From Branchiostoma floridae (taxonomy: Eukaryota; Chordata; Leptocardii; Amphioxiformes; Branchiostomatidae): a stretch of 47,667 nt of DNA. The translations under genes and the position numbers were made by a program. The stretch spans positions 12,571,432 to 12,619,098 of the forward strand of contig NC_049992.1 in the NCBI RefSeq assembly GCF_000003815.2, read 5' to 3'. Numbering within the stretch: the stretch's first letter is position 1; the number at the start of each line of letters is the position of its first letter. Below, one piece after another: positions 36,543-47,667 of this stretch. The notes under the pieces are model-generated. The model was given only the letters and a program-made list of their open reading frames with translations, had not been told where the DNA came from and did not search any database.

Positions 36543-37900
36543 GAAGCAACAATAAATTCATTTACGCCAGCCATCGGTTGTCCGATAATGTTTTGAGTAC
36601 GTTCTTTTTGTATGTGACTTTCGCACAACTTTTGCGTCAATTACGCAGTTTTTTTCATACATCCCACAGTCGCAACCTATGACGTTTTTGTCCGGTAACC
36701 ATTTGCTGTATTGCATCCATTGCAATTCAACTCAATTCATTCTTTTTCCATAAAATGCCGTTTTAGATAAAGAGTTTTAATTTATTGTTTAATTATTTAT
36801 AGGCAAAATATACATTTAACGGTTGAACCCATTGAAAGTGTTTTTAGATTACTGCAAGCCATGTAAACGTTTGAATAAATTGTCAGGCCTGGAAATGCCC
36901 ATCAAAGATCATTAAAAGTGTGTAATACGAATCTCCTCTACACACGGTAGTCGCATGTATCAATATTGATGCAAAATATTTTGGACTCACCCCAAGTTTT
37001 TCTTCAGAGTGATTAAATGCAAATAAAGAAAGCGGCATGCTTTTAAAGTCTCAATAGACCAAGTCCTTGGTACAAAGGAAAGTGAGTAACATTACGATCG
37101 TTAGTTATACCATCCCTATCACATTGACGATTAACAGATCACAACGCATCTGCTGATCAGATGGTGCATGCACATCACAGCAGTGTCGACAAAAATTGCA
37201 AGGTCAACCGCAATGCTTGGCGCTCATTCTGTTTCATTCTGGAAATCTCCCAAACTTTGATTTGGCCGGTAAAAACCATGCCGCAAAAACGCTGAAGTCA
37301 GAAATTTGATATAATCATTTGCCTGTGCATTAGGTCTGAAAATTTGGTGATGTAGAAGTAACATCAGCGATCAGCCAAGATATTTCAAAGTTAAGCGTAT
37401 AAAATGTGGCCATCCAAAAACGCTAAATCGATATTAACGCGTTAACAAAGCGAGCCTTTCTTCAAATTCTTGTGACTTTTTTTTTTTACAATGAACGCCC
37501 TATCTGTGTTTCAGCTATCTGTTTTATGGAGTAAAGTGACCTTTTTAATTTTGCACCCTATGTTACCAATGTGAATGAATAAAGTTTGCATGAGAGAATC
37601 ATTTAATAGACTCATGTGTGTTACCTGGTAACCTTTACCCCCGGAAGCGTGTCCGGAAGTCGACCATCGCACAGGTAGCGTTGCCTATGTGATCATTCCG
37701 CCAACCAATAGTATGCATACATTTCCAAACGGGTCCTCCTTATTTGACGGAATTTTGTAAATTGATGAGTGATTGACAGATGCCATTTATCTAATGCTTA
37801 GAATTATATACCACACAGAGTAGGCGGTGTTTTGTTTGGTACTATTTTTTCTATATCCGGAGCTATTCGGCGATGGCACTTCTGTATTTATCCATGACAC
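36543..37900. other. Intergenic region between SUMF2-type gene and vigilin
   Basis: AT-rich, with no ORF of note and no recognised repeat. It separates the polyadenylation signals of the upstream gene from the presumed vigilin promoter. Confidence 0.6.
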
Positions 37901-37959
37901 GCTGTGCCATTGGCCAGTGAGTCACTAATTGCTTTCTTCTAGCCAATGAGAGAAAGGGT

Positions 37960-38229
37960 TACACAGAGTGTGGTGATGACGCTGCAGTGGCGGAGTAGTA
38001 CGAAGAGTGGGCGTGATCCGTCACGGACCTCACATCCACTTCTTCCATAGATTGTGGGTAAGTAGGGAGGGGTCGATCATTAAAGGCTTGGATTAGTCGC
38101 TTTAACGTGATTTTAACAGGGCTAAAAGTGATCTTGTCTTTCAGAGAAGACACCCCGAGACTGAAGCGACCAGCAAGCGCACGCTTCATCTCCAGGACGG
38201 ACCCTTCTCGGCTGCAGTAACCAAGCAAT
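37960..38229 (+). promoter_or_regulatory. Probable vigilin promoter and noncoding 5' exons
   Basis: CpG-richer DNA contains a strong donor, GTAAGTAGG, ending a possible exon at 38057. An acceptor TGTCTTTCAG follows, then a stretch at 38145-38229 and the donor GTGAGTACC. Neither stretch carries a usable start codon, which fits 5' UTR exons spliced to the coding exon beginning at 44274. The transcription start is not determinable. The assignment to vigilin rests on strand and position. Confidence 0.4.
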
Positions 38230-39549
38230 GTGAGTACCGCTATGCAGACCTCGGCCTCTCGCTGAATAATTCAGTCCGTAGTCCCTTCCAAGTAACTGGA
38301 TGTTTATCATTGTCCCTTTGATCTTGAAGAGATCAGACGGACTTATTTTGATAGAAAACCTGTGTAAGAGAACAGGCGTCCATTGTTGACGTTGAAGGGT
38401 TTTCGATGGAGCTGTTTTTCTCGCAATCTTTATCGACAAGCTGGTGTGGCGCATGGCCGTATGCGGGGGCAAAGTTCATTTTGCTGCAGATCGCTTGACG
38501 CACTTCTTTATAAAATATCCTATTTTGCGGATTCATAAACGCCACAGTCTCTCAGAGTTTGTCAAATATTTTACGCATGGGAGATAGGGAGCTATTGTGA
38601 TGTTTTTGGTTAGTGTTTTGATGTGTTTTGGTTGAAGTTTGAGGAGTTTTTTTTTCGCACGCCCCCCTCCCCACTCACTACTCTGACTGTCGCCACGTCG
38701 GCAGGACACGCAGACGACGGACTGGCCCAAGTTTTAAGGGGGAGGGGCGTGTTTTTACTTACAACTTTGGTAACAAAACAACAACGTATTTTTAACCACA
38801 ACCATCCGATTTACAATATTCTGAAAATATATTCTTATAGCAGCAACATTTAAAAAGTATATTTTATGTTCTTTTGCTACAGGGGGAAAATTAGAAAATA
38901 TAAATGTACCTTGACACCTTGTTAATGTAACGTTAGGTTTAACTTGACTGTTTTATACATGCTCTATTAGGTTTTATCAAGTACATGTAGTATTTTCCCA
39001 CCGTGTAACTTTTGTGATCAAAGGTACAATGCGTAAAAATTATGTAGACAAAAAAGTTGTAATTTGCTAAGTAAAACTAAAAGTTGATACTTGGGCATAT
39101 CAATGCATATAGGATATCAATTCAATGCTATATTTTAAATCAGTTTTCAGTTATTGGGACGTTACCTATTCACTTTGTAAGAAAGTTTGTTACCTTCTGT
39201 AAAATCTTCTATGGAAGTATTATTTTGGGTCCAGATAATGTATTAATTATATAAGCTATATCTATGTAGAGTTTCATGTTGATGAAAACATCAGCACACT
39301 TGGATTATGCAAAAATCCAAGACATTTGAATGAAATGTTTTTAAAAAGCTCTAAATATTTTATGGAAGTATGAGGTCTGAGAACTCTTGTCACCACTATA
39401 AAAATTTAAAGCTACATGTTTTGTAGTTACTAGTAGAGAATTATAATTTTACACTTCCAGTAACCTGATGATTACAGTTGATTAGAAAGTGCTGTGGCAG
39501 GTTCTGGTTGTTTTTAATAAGTTTGCTGTCACTGTCAGAGAAGACAGGC

Positions 39550-39910
39550 GGCGAAAAATGTTGCAATATTTCACCCCAATGTACAAAATACTTTTCTAAG
39601 CCAGGTTGCACAGTGTGCAACCCATTGCAAAGACTAGCTGGTTGCACAACTGAATTTCAAGTTGCACCACCTACAATTCACTAATTTCTGGAAAAAAAAG
39701 GTACAAATGATACATACATGTTTGGCTGATATGAAACAGAGCTGCCTCGGTCCATTTATTTCTTCCAAGTAAATTGACAACAAAATCGAGTTCTGAGACT
39801 CAAAATCTAAGTTGCACCCTGTGCAACCTGAGTTTAGAAGTAAGTTGCACCAAGCAAAAAGTGGTTGCAATGTGCAAGTGTGCAAGTGGGTATTTTCCAC
39901 GCTGCACCCC
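39550..39910. repeat. GTTGCAC-rich inverted repeat cluster
   Basis: GTTGCA or TGCAAC occurs about ten times within 360 bp. The cluster includes a perfect 9+1+9 palindrome, GGTTGCACAGTGTGCAACC, near 39603-39621. A matching block, AAGTTGCACCCTGTGCAACCT, lies near 39810. The outer parts pair loosely as an inverted repeat (for example TTCTAAGCCAGGTTGCACAG against the complement of the right part). Confidence 0.6.
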
Positions 39911-42371
39911 AACATCTGATTGAAGATAATCATGTTTGCCAAATGTGATTTTGTCTTATGATTTGTGATTTTTCCCTACTTAATTAGGCGGTATTTTTTT
40001 AATCCTTTGGTAGCCTTTAGTCAGTTTCCCAAAAGTCTGGCATCTGCAAATCTTAAAGATATCTCAATATCTGATTGTAAATTAGAACCATCTGAAGTGG
40101 GAGTACACATAATAAGAAAGCAGGACACTGCACATTCTTCTCTTCCCTTGAGAATTGATGGCGTTTATTTTCTGTTTTGTTATTGCTCATACCTTTGAAG
40201 TTGGGTGTGGCAACACATTTGATATCAGTGACATGATCAATGCATATCTAATTGTAGACAGACATCCCCCCCCCCCCATCCTTTGAGAATTCTCTCAAAT
40301 CTATCATGGAACAGTAGTAACTTATTAGTTCAGGGAAACAGTGTATGCCTGTTGCAGTTGAGCCAAAATCAATGATAACATCATTCATACATCCTTGTTG
40401 ACTGTACACAATGGCAATGCCACTGAAATCTGATACCCTATATCTACCTAATGGATAATTCATACAGAATTCTGTCTTTGGAACGTAGTTGAAGCTGAAG
40501 GTCTCTACAGCTACAGCTGTTGGAAGATGGCCAAATCAGATACATACTGGGCTTTGACTAGCATATGCTACCTTAGTAACATCGCTATATTACCTCCTGT
40601 GTCCTGTTCTCTGTTAAGATATTAAGGCGTTATGTGGTACCAACTGACTCTTTTACTGTTAGATTCATTATATTGTATTTTTTAGTCTGCTTCTGACAAT
40701 ATTTTAGCATGCCTGACCAAGGTTAACTTATTGAGGAAAAAAGGACATAAGTTGTGACATGATACTGCCATGTAATCAATGCGATTGAGGTGTTCAACCT
40801 GCATAACATTTTAAAAATTAGTTAAGAGCCGGGAGATGGCAGCCAAAATGCATTGACTGGAGTACAGCACAAATTTTATTGTACCTAGTGAAAGGGTTGT
40901 ATGGTCCATAACTATCCCTAAATTTCTTTTTTTTTCTTCCTTCAGTGAGATGGCTACTACCTATATTATAGACATGTACATGTAATACACACAGGAACAT
41001 TCATCATTGGATACATAAGGTGGAATTATGTCACAGCTGTTTGGGTATTACAACTGGTCTCTTTGTGTCATCTTTGGTCACCTAACAAACCCCTGGCTTG
41101 TTGATCACGTTCCTAATACATATGTAATTATAGTACTGAACAAGCATGCTGAGATGTAGCTAGAGACCCTCTGCTGTGATATTCAAATGAAACCCTGGTG
41201 TGTAGTAAGTAAACAGAATACGAAGCCAATTATTCTACGAACAAACGATTTCCAAGAAAAGACTTTGAGCTGAACGTGTGAAGTGAGCTCACCCTTTTGC
41301 AAAACATATAGAATATCCATCCATCAGCCAGCAACTTGCGTCATAGAATTTTCAAGGGCTCAGCTTAAGCCTTTACGTACAAATACTTACGGGAAGTGTT
41401 AGTGGTGATGGTATATGTAATTATGCCAATTTATGGAGTGTTATAGAAACACATAGCCCTTCTTTTCCCAACACATATAAACACTGGGATGGCCATGGTG
41501 GGTATCTGATGATGTGGCAGTCTGTCGTTGTTGGTGTATCCATAAACAGCTTGTGGTTCTTGATTGTTATCCTTTGACACAAGTTGGAAGGAAGCCAGCT
41601 TTTCGTTCATGACGTACATAGGTCCTTTATTACATTACTTTGTCTGATGACTTTGTGTAAACACCCCGAACCACAGACTTTACACAATATAAAATGACAC
41701 CACGATTACTGTTCCCTCCATACATGTGTTTATTCTAATTGGTCCCACATGTAATCTGAAGAAAAAAAGAAAGATCAGCAACAGCCCAGTCATTACAAAA
41801 TTAGATAAATGGTAATCAAGTCCATTACAGTTGGGTATTTGACGAAAGCCAGACAGTGTACCCTGGAGATATCCATTTATTTTCAAGGTTTGTCTGTGGT
41901 TGGGAGGGTGGGCTTCCATCTAGCCAGCAACCAAACAACATCTTGCCAAAAATGATATCTATTTTCTGAATCATAGATACTGAAATTCAATGATTAACCT
42001 TACCATGCTATGTCATTCTGTAATCTGTAATTCTGTCATGAACTTGATGCCCTAAGGCTTGAGGGTTAAACATGCAAAGTCTATTGCTAGCATTCTGTGT
42101 AAGGATACAGTTGTTGGTACATGTATCAGTAGTTCCATGACTTGCAAATGTACCACTGAAAGGTAGCACAGTAATTTTGTACTGGTAATGAGATACCTGA
42201 AGAAGTAATTTCCTCGCTGGCCTGACTTCAGGAAACAAGACCTATCAGGCCTCCTGGGGTCCAACCAATTACCTGTTGACCACATCCTTCTATAGTACTA
42301 GGATGGTCAATCTTCCCCCCATTCTGTCCAGGAACTTTGTGTTACAGTAAGTAGGTTACTGCTTCATTATT

Positions 42372-42510
42372 TTTTTCACCTCCATGAAAAATGGAGGTGT
42401 AGTTTGGGGCTCCATAAGTGTTTCTGCTACAATAACTAAAGAACGTCTGGAGGGATTGCGATGATGATTGGTACATGTATGCGGGTAGGTGAAAGTCGAG
42501 TTTTGGCTTT
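42372..42510. repeat. Dispersed repeat related to 26243-26420
   Basis: It begins with a small hairpin (CACCTCCAT/ATGGAGGTG). It then carries ATAACTAAAGAACGTCTGGA and GGGATTG, matching the core of the repeat at 26243-26420 with substitutions. Confidence 0.45.
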
Positions 42511-42881
42511 CTGGTTTCAGTTTTGTATCTATTGTCTTGGACTTGTTGTGGTTTTGTGTTTTATAAAAACAACTCAAGACATCCTGGGTACCATCGTATG
42601 TAGTTTCTCAGGGCTTCCATGCTCACTCCTTATTTCGTAAGAGAGTCCCCCAGATAAACTGTTTGACGGCATCCAGGCTATCCTGAAATGAGCTCTTCAA
42701 ACTTATGGTTGGTGACATGAGGAGCCATAAAGTCTACTTGAGGGCTATGAATAGTATGATGGAATCGGCCAACATCAGAACCTAGTATGTGGCAAAAAAA
42801 TTACAGAGCCATGGAATGGAAAAACTTGTGGTTGAATGCTAAAAGCAAAGGCATGATAACTTGGAGAAGAGAACGAAAATA

Positions 42882-43170
42882 TTTAAAGTTAAAGTTACCC
42901 TTACATCTGTGCAGATGCTTTTGGGGTGGCGCCCATCTCCATTTCGAGTAGCCCTTGGGCCACACATGTGCAAGCCACTACAGCAGGGGGCTGGTCCGCT
43001 GGTAGTGATGTGTGTTTAACTTCCATACTCTTTCTCTTTAGTGCTGAGTGCTAAGCAGAGAAAGCAGCATGTACCATTTTTAAAGTCTTTGGTATGACCC
43101 GGCCAGGGTTCGAACTCACGACCTACCGAATGCAAGGCGAACACTCTAACCACTAGGCCATTGCACCGGT
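42882..43170 (-). mobile_element. tRNA-derived SINE
   Basis: On the - strand the head carries an A box TGGCCTAGTGG with TTAGAG and a B box GAGTTCGAACC at tRNA-like spacing. An unrelated body of about 210 bp follows, including GGAGATGGGCGCCACCCC. It ends in short AACTTT repeats. This is the standard layout of a Pol III SINE. It is inserted antisense in the presumed leader intron of vigilin. No target duplication could be fixed by eye. Confidence 0.8.
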
Positions 43171-44306
43171 AAAATATACTACATGTAATACCAGTAGAAT
43201 GGCAATGCATGCACCGTTGATTTGAAATGTGCCGTTTGGAAACATCTTGACTGCACAGTGTTAGGATATGTAATGAACTGGCCATGAATAACCAGGACAT
43301 GCTGTTAGCTTGACCACCATATGTTCATGTCTGCGTTTCTGATTTTGGCTGCAGGTCAGCTGAAAGGGTTATCAGATTTTCCCATCATAAAGATTGGTTG
43401 GTTTGTTTCTGAAGTGTTGTTATGGATCATTTCTACATCAATCTTTTACAACCCATGACGTGAGTAAGACAACTTGACAAGGCAGCTCTTTTGCATGAAC
43501 ATTTATTTCTTTGTCTGTTTGATTGGTTAGTTTATACATATAGGATGATTTTAAGATATGCTTTTCATATATCAATCAAATATATAGATCTATTTCTTAA
43601 GGATGACATTATAACTTTCTATGGTTGTACAATATCATGTATAGTTTATGTTATAGGTTTTATAATTACTACGACTAAATTAGGTACTGATATAGTTTAT
43701 AAACTTATAAGTAATATAGATGGACATTTGTAGTATGAAAAAATGTGATCTTCACATCAGGAAAATACAGCTGTGTTATAGCCAGCCTTTTTGTTTGCAT
43801 AGAACCAGTGGATTAAAAAATCAATAGTCTATCCGGGTTGAAGAACTTGGCGCCACAGGCAACCAGTCACCCTGATCATATTACAATAACGCAGTAATTC
43901 ATACGGGGTATTTTGTTCAGTCTGTCCTTACTTGTACACAGTATACAAAGATAAGTATGTTAAGTGGAGAGTTAGAGCTTCAAAAAAATCAAAGAACAGT
44001 TTGTATTAGTTCCGTTAAACATACATGTATCTTGTAGAATTTTTTTGTTAAAACTTAGGTGAAATTCTAATCTTAAGTACTTGTCTAGCCTTATCCCATG
44101 ATCTAGGTCCAATTTGTGTGCTTACAAAATTTTTGTACCAATTGAAGGCTGCTTTTTAACAGGACAAATAATAGAATAAGATTTTATTATTGGAACAAAA
44201 GAATTACAAAGCCTTTTAACCTGCTAGTAAGCAATGGTTACTGATATTTGACACACACCCCCTCCCCATACAGTGGTACTGTACGACTCTGTCTGGCTAA
44301 CCGACA

Positions 44307-47300
44307 ATGAGTTCGGACATGTATTCTGAGGAACCCGGCGTCCCGGACGTCGGCAAGTCGCCAAGGGATCTTGACGAGGAGGCCTACATGCCGACGTACG
44401 CAGAGGCCTTCCCGCCTCTTCCTCAAACTGCTGTGGATCGGGCAGCTGTCAGCGATGCACCGGTGTGGGGCGCGAAACCTATCAAGTCTTCCATAACCAC
44501 TCAGGTAAGACCAGAACTACCGTAGCCCTTTCTGGGGTGCTCAGACTTAGGCAAAATAATTGCAACAGGATCTTAAATACAGGGTAGGTTTGTATCTCGA
44601 TACACACAGCGTCAAGTAGTAGACATATACTAGATGATAAAGTCAGATTAGATTTTCCCCTCCATCCCTGTTTTTTGTTGTCCTTATGCTAAATTCTCAC
44701 TTTTAGATAGCAGATGACATAGATTTGGGTGGTTAAAGCAGGAGGAAATGGAGTGCCATCTGTATGATATTATTGCAATATCTACACTAAAAATATATCT
44801 ATGTATGTTATTTATTACGTAATGTTGCAAAATGTCTTATGGGAATAGCTTAGAAGGTATGCTTTATGTGAATCCATAGAAATTCTATTAGAATTGGGAT
44901 TGTGTAAAAACAGCTTGCTGCATGTTCTGTCTGTCTAGGTTTTCCGCGTCCCTGTGGAGGAGCGTCGCTACAAGCAGTTGAACGATGAACAGTTTGGGGA
45001 GGAGGGGAAGCAACAGGCCAAGGCCTGCCAGGACATCATGAAGAACACGGGTAAGAGGCCTTGTCTACAGTTTGTGTAATGATCTTTAAAACATAGCTCT
45101 AGTCTAACATAATGTCTTATGACATCTGTGTCAAAAATGTAGAAAAACATAACCTTATGCCATTCTGGCGAAGGTAATGACCTTTATTTCTTGTCACAGG
45201 ATGGTAGATATCTTTTTGATATATATTTATGAACATTATTTTGTACCCTTTTGCCCCAGCTTGTCACATTGAGATCAGTCTTTCCAAGGACCAGAGTCTG
45301 ACCATCATGGTGACTGGGAAACAGCAGGACGTCATGAAGGCTCGCAAGGAACTTCTGTCTCAACTCCAGACTCAAGTAAGGAGGCTCATTCAGTCATATG
45401 TAGTTTATGTTATGTCTTTGAGGATAGGGAGAGATTTTGGTGTGTTGGAATGATAATTTGTAAGATTTCTGTGAAAAATTAAAGGTACCATTTTTGTACC
45501 TTGACTGTTACAGATATATATGTGGTAATCTTAAAAAGCAAGGAATACTCAGGAAGAAAACAAACTGTTGAGGGTTTTTTCTCTGCCTTTTCCAGACAGA
45601 TTTTCTTTGATTAGGTTATACTGTTGTTTTGATTTGATGAAATCTGCATTTTTGGAAAATTTATCCTGATCAAGTGCTGGTTTGTCTAAGAGGGTAGATG
45701 TGTATCAAACAAAAATGAAAAATGTCTCCTACAGGGTATGTCAGTCCCATGAGTGGCAAAGTAATGCAGACACATGCTAACATGCTATCTCTGTCACAGA
45801 TCTCATCTGTCTGAAAGCCTGAGAGATTTTATTGCATTACATGTTGGCTCTGTGCATTATAGATGAACTGCTGTTATTGGTATGGATGAGACTACAGATC
45901 TAATATTGAACTCGGCCATTATTCGAAGCAAAAGCATACCTTGGCACAAATTTCTGTTGCAAGAGTATGGGGATTATGAATGAGGATAAAGGTTGACAAG
46001 TTAAGGTAGATGTTTGTAGATATTTTTACTGTCGTTTTAATTCCTGTTCTATTGGTAGAAAGCTTGAAAAACAGATGCATTACCTGTGGAATGTTATGGC
46101 AACATGCAGTTAGCAGATTGATGCTTGTTGAGTCGTAACTTAGCCTGCCAATGGTTAAATCCAACAGGCACAGGCCAATGTCAACATCCCCAAGGAACAC
46201 TACCGCTACATCCTCGGACGTGCCGGCAAGAAACTCCAAGATCTGGAAATGGCCACCGCGACCAAGATCACCATCCCCCGCCAGGACGACAAGACCAACA
46301 TCATCAAGATAACCGGTACCAAGGAGGGCATCGAGAGGGCTCGCCACGAGATACAACTCATCTCCGACGAACAGGTGACTTGTGATAGATTGTCATCTAA
46401 TGCTTAAGTTTTGCAACGGTCCATTTTACAGCTGACATAGCATCTTAACTGTGAAGTTGAGCAGGCCCTTCTTATTTATTGGTAACTCAACAGCTTGTGA
46501 AAACTTGTTCTCTTTTGCTTGGTAACTGGATTGTACATTAATTGTTGTTTTTTTAATACTGTATATTTTGTCGAACATGTAGAATTTGTCTGATGTTCTG
46601 TGTTCCCATTCTTTAGGCTAAGTTGGCCTTCGAACGCCTTCCGGTGCCAAAGTGTTTCCACCCATTCATCCGTGGACCCAAGGACGAAATCCTGAACCAG
46701 ATCATAGCGGATACGGGCGCTCGCATCAACATCCCGCCACCCAGTGTGAACAAGGACGAGCTCACCGTGGCGGGTGAGAAAGAAGCTGTCCAGAGAGCTG
46801 TGCAACGGATCATGGGTATCTATGACGAAAAGGTGAGGAATATTCTGGAAATTGCGTTTGAATTGGTATTTCATTTGTATGATCTTTTATGTTTAAAACC
46901 ATTTCGACACATGAATTCTTATGGTTGGGCTCTGCTAGACCACAAAATGCTAATTTGCCACCACTGTCAAAGTTGACATCTGTCATTCACCAGGAAAATA
47001 TGTATATTGATGTGGTATCCATGAATTAATTATTGCCATATAAAGAAAACTGCTGCACCTGTATTTGTGATAATGACAGCAATACCTAGGCAATTGATTC
47101 TGTAGCAGCCACATAATGCTCGATTTGGATGCCACATCCTTTTGCCATTTTAAAGAAATAGAACTTTCAAGATATAAAGAAGTGACAACTTCCATGATTG
47201 GTCCACAGAAACGCAAGACCTGCACCATCTCTGTGGAGGTGCGGAAGTCCCAGCACAAGTACGTGATCGGTCCCAAGGGAAACAACCTGGCAGAGATCAT

Positions 47301-47415
47301 GGCGACCACGGGCGTTTCCGTGGAGATGCCTGCCCTGGACACGCCCACGGAGACCATTCTCCTGCGCGGGGAACAGGACAAGCTCGGCATGGCGCTGACC
47401 CAAGTCTACGCACGG
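44307..47415 (+). CDS. HDLBP: Vigilin (HDLBP), multi-KH RNA-binding protein, 5' part
   Basis: Six coding exons join in phase: 44307-44504, 44939-45050, 45260-45375, 46168-46374, 46617-46832 and 47209-47415. They give 352 residues, all with GT/AG borders. The first exon begins at 44274 after CCCATACAG, and the ATG is 33 bases in. The N-terminus has the vigilin PTY-EAFPPLP and WGAKPIKSSITTQ-VFRVP signatures. A first degenerate KH region lacks GXXG. KH domains then follow with ILGRAGKKL, IRGPKDE (divergent loop) and VIGPKGNNL. Vertebrate vigilin is about 1270 residues with 14-15 KH domains, so roughly a quarter is present and the rest lies beyond the right edge. Vigilin binds RNA in the cytoplasm, at polysomes and the ER, and has been linked to sterol handling (family knowledge). 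Each complete KH unit here sits on its own 207-216-nt exon. Confidence 0.95.
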
Positions 47416-47460
47416 GTGAGATGTGGTCAATGTTTGTATATGTCACAGGAGAGATGTCGA

Positions 47461-47564
47461 TCCAGTAGAATCGTCGATTCTCCTAGGAGAGATCTCAATC
47501 AGAGCTGGTCCTAGGGGCAGCTCCGATCGGAGTGTCTCCAAGGATAATCTGCGATTCTACTGGA
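47461..47564. mobile_element. Short palindromic element in vigilin intron
   Basis: TCCAGTAGAATCG at the left end matches the complement of the right end. Pairing continues inward through GATT-TCCT-GGAGA blocks to a centre near 47513, forming a ~50-bp-arm hairpin. It is MITE-like, just downstream of the last coding exon in the window. Confidence 0.65.
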
Positions 47565-47667
47565 CATTATTCTCATCTGAGCCGTATCTAGACTTGGCCC
47601 TCATCAGACACGCGCGTAGTCACTTGACCAGCAACATACCCCGCCCGCCCTATTGGGAGAGTTTTAT

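Larger units (their letters stand above)
38230..44273 (+). other. Presumed vigilin leader intron
   Basis: About 6 kb without convincing coding sequence. It holds the GTTGCAC palindrome cluster (39550-39910), a dispersed repeat (42372-42510) and a tRNA-derived SINE (42882-43170). The remainder is AT-rich and unremarkable. Confidence 0.5.

Noticed and set aside
43080-43170. A genuine tRNA gene on the - strand
   Set aside because: The tRNA-like head is joined to a SINE body and lacks a proper acceptor stem.
46983-47430. - strand ORFs of 135 and 87 codons opposite a vigilin KH exon
   Set aside because: Antisense shadows of the exon at 47209-47415.

Overview
The window looks like genomic DNA from an invertebrate deuterostome, most likely a lancelet (Branchiostoma). 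The reasons are overall AT-rich introns, frequent TACATGTA-type motifs, intron-dense genes whose coding exons are clearly more GC-rich than their surroundings, and many small foldback and tRNA-derived elements. The species call is an inference. Nothing resembles a bacterial operon, and most long open frames are chance.

Two genes are certain, both on the + strand. At 27329-36032 lies a complete eight-exon gene for a SUMF2-type (pFGE, inactive sulfatase-modifying-factor paralogue) ER protein of 399 residues. It lacks both catalytic cysteines of FGE and ends in a long basic, proline-rich tail with a C-terminal NDEL. At 44307-47415 are the first six coding exons (352 residues) of vigilin/HDLBP, a multi-KH RNA-binding protein. 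That gene runs off the right edge, and its likely 5' UTR exons lie near 38 kb. The two genes are head to tail.

The left 25 kb has no long ORF. On the - strand, however, a chain of seven phase-compatible exons (23223 down to 16336) argues for an unidentified protein-coding gene, perhaps continuing to 10507. A second tentative gene is a 63-residue, three-exon frame on the + strand (25679-26613). These models were chained by eye and are weaker than the two named genes.

The rest is rich in structured repeats. They include a miniature LTR retroelement at 6884-7358 with a tRNA-like sequence inside each LTR, and a ~320-bp inverted repeat whose arms sit about 25 kb apart (1-326 and 25111-25425). There is also a foldback element made of ~20-bp units (24045-24433), several other palindromic MITE-like elements, a duplicated E-box-rich segment, a degenerate ~1-kb array inside SUMF2 intron 5, a GTTGCAC-rich palindrome cluster in the vigilin leader intron, and a tRNA-derived SINE.
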